Source of the DNA: Alloalcanivorax dieselolei B5
GTDB taxonomy: Bacteria; Pseudomonadota; Gammaproteobacteria; Pseudomonadales; Alcanivoracaceae
Direction of reading: 5' to 3'
NCBI RefSeq assembly: GCF_000300005.1
Contig: NC_018691.1
Location: 1,178,001 to 1,242,000 of the forward strand
DNA length: 64,000 bases
Shown: piece by piece, positions 1 to 8,671 of the stretch
How positions within the stretch are numbered: position 1 is the first letter of the stretch
Layout: each line of letters begins with the position of its first letter
Translations under genes and position numbers: made by a program
Notes under the pieces: model-generated
What the model saw: the letters and a program-made list of their open reading frames with translations, nothing else
What the model was told of the DNA's origin: nothing
The model's database searches: none

Positions 1-54
1 ATCTGGCGCGAATGGCTGGCGCTGATCTGGTATCACTGCAAATACCCGTTGTGA
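1..54 (+). CDS. C-terminal end of a gene entering from the left edge (partial)
   Basis: An open frame runs from the first base to a TGA at 52-54 and encodes 17 residues ending in KYPL. It is rich in Trp, Tyr and Leu (it contains EWLALIWYH), which reads like a real protein end rather than noise. It would converge with the DASS transporter gene, whose stop lies 13 bases away. Too little is present to assign a family, and a chance open frame cannot be excluded. Confidence 0.3.
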   Translation: MWREWLALIWYHCKYPL

Positions 55-67
55 TAATCGCGGTCCT

Positions 68-1525
68 TTACCAGATGGTCCTCACCAGCACATAGCTGAG
101 CAGGGTCACCACCACGATGCCCACCAGGTTCAGGAAGAAGCCGGCGCGGATCATGTCGCCGATGCGCAGATGGCCGGTGCCGAAAACAATCGCATTGGGC
201 GGCGTCGCCACCGGCATCATGAAGGCGCAACTGGCGGCGATGGCGGCGGGAATCGCCAGCAGTTCCGGTGACATGCCCTGGGATACCGCCAGGGCGCCGA
301 GCAATGGTAAAAACGCCGCGGCGGTGGCGGTGTTGGAGGTCACCTCGGTGAGGAAGATGATCACCATCACCACCATGCCGATCAACAGGATCAGCGGCAG
401 GAAGCCAAGCGCGCCCATGCCCTGGGCGATCCAGTCGGCGAGGCCGGTGGCGCGGATCTGGGCGGCCAGGGACAGACCGCCGCCGAACAGCAGCAGCACG
501 CCCCAGGGCAGCTTGCCGGCGTGGCCCCAGCTCATCAGGAAATCCCGGTTTTTGATGCTCACCGGCACCAGGAACAAGGCGATGGCTGCCGCCATGGCAA
601 TGCTGGTGTCGTTGATTCCCGGCACGACTTTGGCGATCAGGGGCTGGAATACCCAGGCGAAGGCGGCGCACACAAAGACCACCGCGACCCCTTTCTCGCC
701 CCGGGACAACGGCCCCAGCGCCTTGAGTTCGTCGTTGATCAGGGCATCGCTGTCGGCCAGCTTTTCCGCTTTGCGCAGGCCACCCCGGGTCAGCCACAGC
801 CAGGTGACGCCCAGCATCACCACCGACACCGGCACACCCACCAGCATCCATTGTCCGAAGCCGATATGGATGTCGTAGTTGTCCTTCAGAAAGGCAATCA
901 ACAGCGCGTTGGGCGGCGTGCCGATCAGGGTGCCGATGCCGCCGATGCTGGCGGCGTAGGCGATGCCCAGCAGCAGCCCGGTGGAGAGACGCTCACTGTG
1001 CGGGTTGTCATCGCCCAACAGAGTGATCACCGACATACCGATGGGCAGCATCATGATCGAGGTGGCGGTATTGCTGACCCACATACTGAGGAAGGCGGTG
1101 GCCAGCATGAAGCCCGCCACCTGGTAGGCGGGCTGGCTGCCGACGGCACGCAACGTCATCAGGGCGATGCGTTTATGCAGATTCCAGCGTTCCATGGCCA
1201 GCCCCAGCATGAAGCCGCCGAGAAACAGAAAAATCGCCGGGTTGGCGTAGGGCGCGGACGCCTTGTCCACGGTGCTGATGCCCAGAGCCGGAGCCATCAG
1301 GATCGGCAACAGGGAGGTGACCGGAATCGGGATTGCTTCGGTGGACCACCAGGTGGCCATTAACAAGGTCAGGCCCACGGTGCGCCAGCCTGCTTCGCTC
1401 AGGGTGCCGGGCGGATCGGTCAGCAGGCAGGCCAGTAGCAATAGAGGTCCGAGGAACAGGCCGATCCAGGCGGCGAGATCGGTGTCTTTCTTGATTTCGG
1501 CCTGGTGCCGGGCAGCGTCGGTCAT
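68..1525 (-). CDS. DASS/SLC13-family sodium-coupled anion symporter
   Basis: A 485-residue polytopic membrane protein of the divalent anion:Na+ symporter family. Both Ser-Asn-Thr signatures that bind Na+ and the anion carboxylate or sulfate in this family are present: WVSNTATSIMM in the first half and EVTSNTATAAAF in the second. The family loops IGTLIGTPPNALL and VATPPNAIVFG are also there. I start at 1525 (MTDAARHQ) because AGGAG lies six bases upstream; an upstream in-frame start at 1561 lacks this support. It is the last gene of a minus-strand run after sulP, sqr and the persulfide dioxygenase. Family members carry dicarboxylates, sulfate or related anions. The context favours a sulfur oxyanion, possibly export of sulfite or sulfate from sulfide oxidation, but the substrate is inference. 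Confidence 0.88.
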   Translation of the reverse strand: MTDAARHQAEIKKDTDLAAWIGLFLGPLLLLACLLTDPPGTLSEAGWRTVGLTLLMATWWSTEAIPIPVTSLLPILMAPALGISTVDKASAPYANPAIFLFLGGFMLGLAMERWNLHKRIALMTLRAVGSQPAYQVAGFMLATAFLSMWVSNTATSIMMLPIGMSVITLLGDDNPHSERLSTGLLLGIAYAASIGGIGTLIGTPPNALLIAFLKDNYDIHIGFGQWMLVGVPVSVVMLGVTWLWLTRGGLRKAEKLADSDALINDELKALGPLSRGEKGVAVVFVCAAFAWVFQPLIAKVVPGINDTSIAMAAAIALFLVPVSIKNRDFLMSWGHAGKLPWGVLLLFGGGLSLAAQIRATGLADWIAQGMGALGFLPLILLIGMVVMVIIFLTEVTSNTATAAAFLPLLGALAVSQGMSPELLAIPAAIAASCAFMMPVATPPNAIVFGTGHLRIGDMIRAGFFLNLVGIVVVTLLSYVLVRTIW

Positions 1526-1601
1526 TGACGACTCCTGAGGCGCATAACGAAAAACAAACAAGTATGCACTCGGAGCCGGGCGTGGGGAATTAGACTTATC
1601 G

Positions 1602-3356
1602 CTAGCGCGGCGGGGCGAGACTTGCCGGATCCAGAGCCCGCAGGGCGTCGAAATGAGTCAGAAAGATCCGGCCGTGCAGGTGTTCCGGGAACGGCGAACG
1701 GCGCAAGCGATCCATCACCGGGCCCTTGACCTCGGACAGATGCAGCGTGACGCCGGCGTCCCCCAGCCGTTGATTGAGACTTTCCAGGCTGTCCAGGGCG
1801 CTGGCGTCGATCTGATTCACCGCCGAGCACAACAGCACCACATGGCGGATTTGCGGCCGCTGCATGACGCAGTCGTAGATCTGATCTTGCAGATGGCGGG
1901 CGTTGGCGAAGTAAAGGGATTCGTCCACCCGCAGCGACAGCACGGTGGCGGAGACCAGCACCTGATGCCGCTGCACATTGCGGAAATGCTCGGTGCCGGG
2001 CACTTGGCCCAATTCCGCCACATGGGGCTGGCCGGTGCGCCACAGAAACAGCACCAGCGACGATAGCACCCCGGCGATCACGCCCACCTCCACCCCCATC
2101 AGCAGCACACCGGCCATGGTCACGGCCATGGCCAGGCCGTCCGCGCGGGAATAGCGCCAGGTGCGGGCCAGGGCGCCGAGATCCACCAGGCTGAGCACGG
2201 CGACGATGATGGTGGCGGCCAGTGTGGCCTTCGGCAGGGCCTGGAACCAGGGCGTGAAGAACAGCGCGGTCAGAGCGATCCCCATGGCGGTGAGGATGCC
2301 GGCCAGGGGGCTGCGCGCGCCGGCATCGAAATTCACCACCGAGCGGGAGAAGCCGCCGGTAACCGGGAAGCCGCCGCTGACCGCCGAGGCCAGGTTGGCC
2401 ATGCCCAGGCCGGTCAGTTCCGCATTGCTGTCGATGCGTTGACGGCGTTTGGCGGCCAGGGTCTGGGCCACGGACACCGACTCGACGAAGCCGATCAGGC
2501 TGATCAGCAGGGCCGGCAACAGCAGGGCGCGCCACAGCCCAGCGTCGAAAGCGGGCAGACTCAGGCCCGGCAGGCCGCCGGGAATGGCTCCCACCGTGGC
2601 CACCCCGGCCCGCTGCAGATCCAGGACGTCCACCGCCAGAGTGGTGAGAATCACCGCCAGCACTGGCGCTGCTTTGCTGACAAGCTCCGCCGCCGAAGCC
2701 GACAGGCGGGTGCGAGCGAGCAGGGATTTCAAACCGGAGCGGGCCCAGAACAAAAAGGCCAGGGTGAGCAGGCCCAGGATCACCGTGGTGCCTTGAATCC
2801 GGCCGATCTGCGCCAGCAGGGAACCGACCAGGGCCCACAGCGTGTCACCGTGCAGAGGAATCCCCAGCAGATGTTTGAGCTGACTGGCGGCGATCAGCAG
2901 GCCGGAAGCGGAAATAAAACCGCCGATCACCGAATGGCTGAGCAGGTTCGCCACCCAGCCGAGACGCAGCAGGCCCATGCCGACCAGCATGAGTCCGGAG
3001 AGCAGTGCCAGCACCGTGGTGGCGAGCAGGAAAGTGGCGCTGTCGCCGCCGGCCACCTGGCCGGCGGCCGCCGCGGTCATCAGCGAGATCACCGCCACTG
3101 GTCCCACCGCCAGAGTGCGGCTGGAGCCGAACAGCGCGTACGCCACCAGCGGCAGAATGCTGGCATAGAGTCCCATCTGCGCCGGAACACCGGCGAGCAG
3201 CGCGTAGGCCAGGCTCTGCGGGATCAACATCAGGGTGACGATCACCGCCGCCAGACCGTCGGCACTGAGATCCCGGCGCTGATACTCCGCCAGCCAACGT
3301 GACGCCGGTAGCCAGGACGGCAGCGGCAAGCGGCGGCGAGGGGAAGCGGGACTCAC
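1602..3356 (-). CDS. SulP-family anion permease with C-terminal STAS domain
   Basis: A 584-residue permease of the SulP (SLC26) family in the inner membrane. The N-terminal half has the conserved opening MLIPQSLAYALLAGVP and the following segment LYASILPLVAYALFGSS. The last ~110 residues form a STAS domain, with the segment NQIDASALDSLESL where the family has its conserved Asp-Ser turn. The start is GTG; no good Shine-Dalgarno site is visible, and the start codon lies inside a 9-bp hairpin (separate entry). The gene follows sqr by 28 bases and precedes the DASS symporter by 76 bases, so co-transcription is likely. SulP proteins move sulfate, bicarbonate and other anions. Beside sulfide-oxidation genes, sulfite or sulfate is the natural guess, but the sequence does not fix substrate or direction. 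Confidence 0.9.
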   Translation of the reverse strand: MSPASPRRRLPLPSWLPASRWLAEYQRRDLSADGLAAVIVTLMLIPQSLAYALLAGVPAQMGLYASILPLVAYALFGSSRTLAVGPVAVISLMTAAAAGQVAGGDSATFLLATTVLALLSGLMLVGMGLLRLGWVANLLSHSVIGGFISASGLLIAASQLKHLLGIPLHGDTLWALVGSLLAQIGRIQGTTVILGLLTLAFLFWARSGLKSLLARTRLSASAAELVSKAAPVLAVILTTLAVDVLDLQRAGVATVGAIPGGLPGLSLPAFDAGLWRALLLPALLISLIGFVESVSVAQTLAAKRRQRIDSNAELTGLGMANLASAVSGGFPVTGGFSRSVVNFDAGARSPLAGILTAMGIALTALFFTPWFQALPKATLAATIIVAVLSLVDLGALARTWRYSRADGLAMAVTMAGVLLMGVEVGVIAGVLSSLVLFLWRTGQPHVAELGQVPGTEHFRNVQRHQVLVSATVLSLRVDESLYFANARHLQDQIYDCVMQRPQIRHVVLLCSAVNQIDASALDSLESLNQRLGDAGVTLHLSEVKGPVMDRLRRSPFPEHLHGRIFLTHFDALRALDPASLAPPR

Positions 3357-3369
3357 CGTTGGTGAGTCC
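3349..3369. promoter_or_regulatory. Perfect hairpin over the sulP start codon
   Basis: GGACTCACC, a GTT spacer and GGTGAGTCC form a perfect 9-bp inverted repeat with a 3-base loop. On the minus strand the right-hand arm of the hairpin contains the GTG start codon of the SulP permease (3356-3354). In the mRNA this helix would hide the start, so it could lower translation of sulP relative to the upstream sqr. It could also act as a processing or attenuation site between the two genes. No U-tract follows, so it is a poor intrinsic terminator. The role is inference. Confidence 0.5.
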
Positions 3370-3384
3370 GGTGACGGAACGGGA

Positions 3385-5058
3385 TCATTTGGCCGGACCA
3401 GTGAGCCATTCGTGGCCTTTCAGCATCAGATCGAAATAGATGCGCGGCATGGCCTTGGCTTTAAGCCACCAGTACATTGAACGGGCTTTGGTGGGGGCCA
3501 GCGGAAAGGTGGGTTGCAGCACGCCCTGGTAACCGAATTCCGCCAGGATCACCTTGCCTTTCTCCACCGTCAGCGGGCAGGCGCCGTAGCCATCATAGGC
3601 CGCGCCCGGGGACTGGCCATCGAGTACCGACAGCAGATTTTCCGCCAGTACCGGCGCCTGCTTGCGAACCGCCGCGGCGGTTTTGGCGTTGCTGGTGCCG
3701 GCCACGTCGCCGAGCGCGAAGACGTTGGCGAAGCGGGGATGTTGCAGGCTGGCCGGATCCAGATCGACCCAGCCGGCGCTGTTGGCCAGCGGGCTGTCGG
3801 CGACAAACGCCGGGGCTTTTTGCGGCGGCGTCACGTGCAGCAGGTCAAAGCTCTCTTCCCGCTCCCGCGCGTTGCCGTCCTGATCCTTGTCCACGAACCA
3901 GGCTTTGCGATGGCCCGCGTCCACCGCTTTCAGGGTGCTGCGGAAGTTCAGGGTGGCGTTATAACGACGCACGTATTCCATTAGCGGTGGCACGAAATCG
4001 GCGACACCGAACAGCGCCTCCCCGGCATTGTGGAAGTGCACGTCGATGTTCCGCAGCGCGCCGCGTTGCTCCCAGTGATGGCAGGACAGATACAGGGCTT
4101 TCTGCGGCGCGCCGGCGCATTTGATCGGCATCGGCGGTTGCGTGAACAGGGCGCGGCCGTGTTTCAGGTTCTGTACGCATTCCCAGGTATAGGGCGCGTG
4201 CTCGAACAGATAATTACTGGTCACGCCGTTGTGGCCGAGACTGTCGCGCAGGCCTTCCACCGCGTCCAGATCCAGTTCCAGACCGGGGGCGACGATCAGC
4301 GCGCGATAGCCAAGTCGGTCTCCATCCTCCAGGATGACCTGGTTACGCTCCGGATCGAAACCGGTGACCCGGGCCCGGATCCATTTGCTGCCCCGTGGCA
4401 TCACCTGAGTCATCGGCCGGGCGGTATCGCGGCGGCGGAAGGCGCCGGCGCCGACCAGAGTCCAGGCGGGCTGGTAATAGTGGGTATCACGGGGCTCCAC
4501 CACCGCCACATTCAGGGACGGCCGCCGCTTCAGCAGGCTGGCGGCGGCGGCCAGACCACCGGCGCCGCCGCCGATGATCAATACGTCCCAATCGTTGGCC
4601 GGCGAGCGACGGGCGGCGTCGGCACTTTGCCCCTGCTGCCAGCGTTGCTGCAGGCGAGGACACTGTTTTTCCAGGTCGTAACCGGCGGCGGAAGTGGTGG
4701 CGAGAACCGTTTGCGGATCCAGCTGTGAGGATTGCGACAGCGCCCACAGCGTGCTGGAACGGTTGCCGGTGCGGCAGAAAGCCATGACCGGGGCGCGGTT
4801 GTCCGTCAGCAGTTGGCCGAAGCGCTGGATCTGTTCATCGCTGATCTCGCCGGGGATGATTGGCAGATAGTGATATTGCAGGCCGGCTTCGGCGGCGGCT
4901 CCGGCCAGCGCCTCGCTGGTCGGCTGGTCCTCGCCTTCGCCGTCCGGGCGGTTATTGATGACGGTATGAAAGCCGGCTTCGGCCAGGGCTTTCATGTCCT
5001 CGGGCTGCAACTGACCGGCCACCGAAATGGCCGGGGTCAGAGTCTTGTAGTCGTTCAT
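3385..5058 (-). CDS. sqr: Fused DUF442 phosphatase-like domain and sulfide:quinone oxidoreductase
   Basis: A 557-residue two-domain protein. Residues ~1-125 are a TIGR01244/DUF442 domain with the Cys-x5-Arg phosphatase loop CRTGNRS (Cys95). From ~155 a flavoprotein begins with the FAD motif LIIGGGAGGLAAAASLL. The rest follows the mitochondrial-type (SQOR) sequence: VKCAGAPQK-like segment PIKCAGAPQKALYLS with Cys314, LLHVTPPQ, and YDGYGACPL with Cys494. Cys314 and Cys494 match the two redox cysteines of the human enzyme, so catalysis is probably intact. SQR oxidises sulfide at the membrane, passes electrons to quinone and makes a persulfide, which the dioxygenase encoded just upstream would use. 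The gap to that gene is 23 bases, which suggests one operon. The job of the N-terminal domain is unknown; it is related to domains also found attached to persulfide dioxygenases. Confidence 0.93.
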   Translation of the reverse strand: MNDYKTLTPAISVAGQLQPEDMKALAEAGFHTVINNRPDGEGEDQPTSEALAGAAAEAGLQYHYLPIIPGEISDEQIQRFGQLLTDNRAPVMAFCRTGNRSSTLWALSQSSQLDPQTVLATTSAAGYDLEKQCPRLQQRWQQGQSADAARRSPANDWDVLIIGGGAGGLAAAASLLKRRPSLNVAVVEPRDTHYYQPAWTLVGAGAFRRRDTARPMTQVMPRGSKWIRARVTGFDPERNQVILEDGDRLGYRALIVAPGLELDLDAVEGLRDSLGHNGVTSNYLFEHAPYTWECVQNLKHGRALFTQPPMPIKCAGAPQKALYLSCHHWEQRGALRNIDVHFHNAGEALFGVADFVPPLMEYVRRYNATLNFRSTLKAVDAGHRKAWFVDKDQDGNAREREESFDLLHVTPPQKAPAFVADSPLANSAGWVDLDPASLQHPRFANVFALGDVAGTSNAKTAAAVRKQAPVLAENLLSVLDGQSPGAAYDGYGACPLTVEKGKVILAEFGYQGVLQPTFPLAPTKARSMYWWLKAKAMPRIYFDLMLKGHEWLTGPAK

Positions 5059-5081
5059 TGCGCTCCGCTCTTGTGTCTTGC

Positions 5082-5960
5082 TCAGATCGAGTTCAGTGGA
5101 ATCTTCAGATAGTGGACGCCGTTGTCCTCCGCCGGGGGCAGATGGCCGGCGCGCATGTTGACCTGTACCGACGGCAGGATCAGGCGCGGCATATCCAGTC
5201 CGGCATCGCGGTTCTCGCGCATGGCGACGAATTGGTCTTCGTCAACGCCGTCGTGAACATGAATGTTGGCGCGCCGCTGCTCCTCTACCGTGGTTTCCCA
5301 ATGATACTGGTCGCGTCCTTCCGGCAGGTAATCGTGGCACAAAAACAGGCGGGTGGAGCCGGGCAGGGCGAGAAGTTTGCGAACCGAGCGATAAAGGGTG
5401 CGGGCATCGCCGCCGGGGAAGTCACAGCGGGCGGTGCCGTAGTCGGGCATGAACAGGGTGTCGCCGACGAACACCGCGTCGCCGATCAGGTGGCTCATAC
5501 AGGCCGGAGTGTGGCCCGGAGTATGCAACGCCACGGCCTCCAGATTACCGACCCGATAGTGTTCGCCGTCTTCGAACAGGTGGTCGAACTGGCTGCCGTC
5601 ACGGGCGAATTCGGAACCGGCGTTGAAGATTTTGCCGAAGGTGTTCTGTACCGTTCGGATATGGGAACCGATGGCGAGCCGGCCACCCACTTGTTGCTGA
5701 ATCCAGGGCGCCGCCGACAGATGATCGGCGTGGACGTGGGTCTCCAACAGCCATTCCACGATGAGATCGTGCTTGCGAACGTAATCCACCAGCCGCTGGG
5801 CGCTGTGGTATCGGGTGCGCCCGGCGGCCGGATCGTAGTCGAGTACCGAATCCACCACCGCGCAGTGGCGGGTGTCGGGGTCGATCACCACGTAACTGAC
5901 CGTGTTGGTATCGGTGTCGAAGAAGCTTTCCACTTGCGGACCGGCCATGACCCTATCCAT
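5082..5960 (-). CDS. pdo: ETHE1/Blh-like persulfide dioxygenase (metallo-beta-lactamase fold)
   Basis: A 292-residue cytosolic metallo-hydrolase-fold enzyme. The metal ligands are visible as THVHADHLS (HxHxDH), LHTPGHTP, GDTLF and FLCHDY, matching persulfide dioxygenases rather than glyoxalase II. The enzyme oxidises glutathione persulfide to sulfite and GSH, which pairs with the downstream sulfide:quinone oxidoreductase. The first Met (5960) has little Shine-Dalgarno support. A second Met at 5948 (MAGPQVESF) follows GGATAGGG, so the true start may be four residues later. It is the first gene of the sulfur operon and has a strong sigma-70-like promoter and a palindrome just upstream. Confidence 0.92.
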   Translation of the reverse strand: MDRVMAGPQVESFFDTDTNTVSYVVIDPDTRHCAVVDSVLDYDPAAGRTRYHSAQRLVDYVRKHDLIVEWLLETHVHADHLSAAPWIQQQVGGRLAIGSHIRTVQNTFGKIFNAGSEFARDGSQFDHLFEDGEHYRVGNLEAVALHTPGHTPACMSHLIGDAVFVGDTLFMPDYGTARCDFPGGDARTLYRSVRKLLALPGSTRLFLCHDYLPEGRDQYHWETTVEEQRRANIHVHDGVDEDQFVAMRENRDAGLDMPRLILPSVQVNMRAGHLPPAEDNGVHYLKIPLNSI

Positions 5961-5983
5961 CCAAAACGTTGCGGGATGGCACC

Positions 5984-6012
5984 GTTATAGGGGGCGCGGG
6001 AGCGAAAGTCAA
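5984..6012 (-). promoter_or_regulatory. Sigma-70-type promoter of the sulfide-oxidation operon
   Basis: Read on the minus strand, TTGACT (6012-6007) and TATAAC (5989-5984) are separated by exactly 17 bases. Each hexamer matches the consensus at five of six positions. It points to the persulfide dioxygenase gene, which would give a leader of roughly 20 bases. This is one of the best promoter matches in the window. Confidence 0.7.
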
Positions 6013-6030
6013 ATAAGTTATATGCTTATT
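6012..6030. promoter_or_regulatory. Palindromic operator touching the -35 box
   Basis: AATAAG, a 7-base spacer (TTATATG) and CTTATT form a perfect 6-bp inverted repeat in an AT-rich island. Its edge overlaps the last base of the -35 box of the sulfur operon promoter. The size and composition fit a dimeric winged-helix repressor. ArsR-type persulfide sensors (BigR/SqrR) control such genes in other bacteria, but no regulator gene is visible here, so the identity of the binder is inference. Confidence 0.5.
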
Positions 6031-6058
6031 CTATTTTGAGATAAGCGGTTCAGGCCAG

Positions 6059-6442
6059 TTATAATGCGAGGGCGCCATAAAGGGCCTCGCCGTAGACCTG
6101 ACGCCCGTTCTCAAAGCGCATGATTTCGCAGGCGAAGGCCCGTTTGCCATTGGCGCTGGCAATGTAGTGCACCACCAGTTGCTGGCCCGGCTCGTCACAA
6201 ATAGCGGTCACCAATTCGAAGTGCAAACCCGGCCGGTCGGCAAGAGCCGCTACCCAGTAATCGCGCAGTGCCGCTTTGCCCTGAATGCGGCTGGTGCCGA
6301 CGTAGGGTTCGGCCACCGCGCTGATGAACTCGGCGTCGTCGCTGAAGGCGGACACCACCGCCTCCACGTCCCCCCGGTTCCAGGCCTCTATCCAGTGACG
6401 GGCATGGTTTTGCAAATCGGCATAGCTGAGTCGGTGGGGCAT
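6059..6442 (-). CDS. NTF2-like (SnoaL-type) nuclear transport factor 2 family protein
   Basis: A 127-residue single-domain protein with the alpha+beta NTF2-like pattern: an early helix HARHWIEAWNRGDVEAVVSAF, then DDAEFISAVAEP, and a strand near the end, FACEIMRFENGRQVYGEALY. I start at 6442 (MPHRLSYAD) because GGAGG lies five bases upstream; a longer frame to 6484 has no ribosome site. Members are isomerases, hydrolases or simple ligand pockets, and nothing here fixes the substrate. It lies between the sulfur operon and lnt, on the same strand as both, with its own gap of about 100 bases on either side. Confidence 0.8.
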   Translation of the reverse strand: MPHRLSYADLQNHARHWIEAWNRGDVEAVVSAFSDDAEFISAVAEPYVGTSRIQGKAALRDYWVAALADRPGLHFELVTAICDEPGQQLVVHYIASANGKRAFACEIMRFENGRQVYGEALYGALAL

Positions 6443-6541
6443 GAGGCCTCCGCGAACAGTGGATTGGAGGCCAAGTATGCGCACAACGGCGGAAGGCCGT
6501 CACGGTACAGATGACGACCGGGTTGGCGGTACTGGCGCGGC

Positions 6542-8011
6542 TCAGCGTGAGACGCGGCGGCGGCCTTCCCCGCCGGCCAGCACCGCCATGGCCAGCGCCA
6601 GCAGCAGCGTGGGCCAGACGCCGGCCACCATGAAGGGCGTCTGGCCTTGGCGCGGCTGGTATTCGCTGATCAAGACGCCCCGCTCGAATTGCGGCAACCG
6701 GTCGCGCACTTGACCGCGCGCGTCCACCACCGCGGTGACACCGTTATTGGTGCCGCGCAGCAGCCAGCGCCCGGTTTCCAGAGCGCGCAGACGGGTCATC
6801 TGAAAATGCTGCAAGGGGCCGGCGGAATGGCCGAACCAGGCGTCATTGCTGATGGTCAGCAGCACATCCGCGTTGCCGGTGCGTTCCGCCACCTGAGCCG
6901 GGTAGAGCATCTCGTAGCAGATCGCCGGCGCGATTTCCTGGCCCAGGGCGAAAAGGTTGGGCTGGTCGGGGCTGCCGGGCGTGAAGCTGGACATGGGCAG
7001 ATCGAAGAACGGAATCCATCCGCGAATCAGGCTTTCCAGCGGCACATATTCACCGAACGGCACCAGCTTCTGTTTGTGATAAACGCCGTCGTGACCGGTG
7101 CCCACCACCGCCACGCTGTTGTGGTAGCGCGGCGGATAGGTGCTGGCGTCACGCCAGGGCAGGCCGCTGATCAGGGCGCCGCCTTTGGCGGCGATCCGTT
7201 CGCCTTCGCCATCCACGAAGCCGCGAATATCCTGATAGAACTCGATCATCGCCGATTCCGGCCAGATCACCAGGGTGTCCTCCGGCAGGTCGGCGGTGAG
7301 TGAGTGATAAATCTCCTGGGTCTCGTCACGCATGGTGACCAGCCACTTCAGATCCTGCGGAATATTGCCCTGCACCAGCGCCACCTGTTGGCGAGGGCCG
7401 GAAGGGTGGGTGAAGGCATGGCGGCCGGCCAGCAGGCCCGCTGTCACCAGAATCAGTACCACCGCCAGGGCCGCTCCGGCGCTTACCCGTGGCCGCGCCA
7501 GATCCACCACCGTGGCGGCGGCCAGTACCAGCGTCAGAGTCAGGACCCAGACGCCACCCAGTGGCGCCAGCCCGGCCAGTGGCGTATCGATGGCGGCGTA
7601 ACCGGCATAGAGCCAGGGGAAGCCGGTCAACAACCCGCCGCGCACCCAGTCCAGCACCAGCCAGGCGCCGGCGAACACCATGGCGCGCGGGCCGCGCCGT
7701 TTGGTGAACCAGAACGCCAGCCCATAAAACAGCGCCAATCCCATGGCGAACAAAGCGGTGAACGGAATCGACATCCACAACGGCATGAAGCCGTAGTCGG
7801 TCATCGAGACGTGCAGCCAGCTGATACCGAACCCGAACATGCCGACGCCATACAGCCAACCGGCAGTGAAGGCGCGGCCCGGAGTCGGCGATCGTACCAG
7901 AGCCGTATAACCCAGAGCGGCGCTGACCAACACCAGCGGCCACAGATCGTAGGGGGCAAAGGCGAGGGGAAACAGTAGCCCCGCGATCAGGGCGAGCAGC
8001 AGGTTGGGCAT
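6542..8011 (-). CDS. lnt: Apolipoprotein N-acyltransferase
   Basis: An inner-membrane enzyme of 489 residues that adds the third acyl chain to the N-terminal Cys of lipoproteins. An N-terminal membrane half (from MPNLLLALIAGLLFPLAF) is followed by a nitrilase-like domain. The catalytic triad is intact: Glu252 in WPESAMIEF, Lys313 in YHKQKLVPFGEY and Cys365 in AICYEML, with spacing close to the E. coli enzyme. I place the start at 8011 rather than 8062 because the extra 17 residues are polar and unlike the family N-terminus. In many gammaproteobacteria lnt directly follows corC; here a cyanase gene on the opposite strand separates them. Confidence 0.95.
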   Translation of the reverse strand: MPNLLLALIAGLLFPLAFAPYDLWPLVLVSAALGYTALVRSPTPGRAFTAGWLYGVGMFGFGISWLHVSMTDYGFMPLWMSIPFTALFAMGLALFYGLAFWFTKRRGPRAMVFAGAWLVLDWVRGGLLTGFPWLYAGYAAIDTPLAGLAPLGGVWVLTLTLVLAAATVVDLARPRVSAGAALAVVLILVTAGLLAGRHAFTHPSGPRQQVALVQGNIPQDLKWLVTMRDETQEIYHSLTADLPEDTLVIWPESAMIEFYQDIRGFVDGEGERIAAKGGALISGLPWRDASTYPPRYHNSVAVVGTGHDGVYHKQKLVPFGEYVPLESLIRGWIPFFDLPMSSFTPGSPDQPNLFALGQEIAPAICYEMLYPAQVAERTGNADVLLTISNDAWFGHSAGPLQHFQMTRLRALETGRWLLRGTNNGVTAVVDARGQVRDRLPQFERGVLISEYQPRQGQTPFMVAGVWPTLLLALAMAVLAGGEGRRRVSR

Positions 8012-8184
8012 GGCTATCCGTGGTTCCCGGCTAAGGTCATAGGGCAAGCATGATGACGCCACGTTATACGCAAATTAACCGCCTTGCGCCATGGGCTCAT
8101 ATCTCTGAGTTGGTATGGAGCTTGCAGAGCTTGGTTTGGAAGAAAGCGTGTCATTGAGTTGGGCACATAACAGGAGAGAGTACC

Positions 8185-8625
8185 GTGGATAAACAGCAAA
8201 TGACGGACATCATCGTGACCACCAAGGCCGAGCGGGGACTGACCTGGGAAAAAATGGGCGAGGACCTGGGGATGTCGCCGGTGTGGCTGGCGTCCGCCTG
8301 CCTCGGCATGAACGGCGCGCCGCCGGAAAAAGCCATGGCGATCACCGAGTATCTGGGCCTGGATCAGGACGTGGCCAAGGCACTGGAAGCCTTTCCCACC
8401 AAGGTCTGGGACCAGACCGTGCCCACCGATCCGTTGATTTACCGGTTCTATGAAATCGCCGGTGTGTATGGCACCACGCTGAAGGAAGTGATCCAGGAAA
8501 AATTCGGCGACGGCATCATGAGCGCCATCGACTTCACCATGGAGGTGGACAAACAGGAAGACCCCAAAGGGGACCGTGTGGTAGTGACCATGAACGGGAA
8601 ATTCCTGCCGTATAAACATTGGTGA
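8185..8625 (+). CDS. cynS: Cyanate hydratase (cyanase)
   Basis: A 146-residue cytosolic enzyme that converts cyanate and bicarbonate to ammonia and CO2. It has the family layout: an N-terminal helical domain and a C-terminal catalytic half. The catalytic residues are Arg87 and Glu90 in YRFYEI and Ser113 in GIMSAIDF, equivalent to Arg96, Glu99 and Ser122 of E. coli. The start is GTG with AGGAG eight bases upstream. The gene stands alone on the plus strand between lnt and corC, with its own terminator and no cynR or cynT nearby. This suggests a separate insertion into an older operon. It could supply nitrogen or detoxify cyanate. Confidence 0.96.
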   Translation: MDKQQMTDIIVTTKAERGLTWEKMGEDLGMSPVWLASACLGMNGAPPEKAMAITEYLGLDQDVAKALEAFPTKVWDQTVPTDPLIYRFYEIAGVYGTTLKEVIQEKFGDGIMSAIDFTMEVDKQEDPKGDRVVVTMNGKFLPYKHW

Positions 8626-8671
8626 GCTGCGTTGCGGGACCCTGTTGAACAGGGACGTTCGACAGGGAGCC

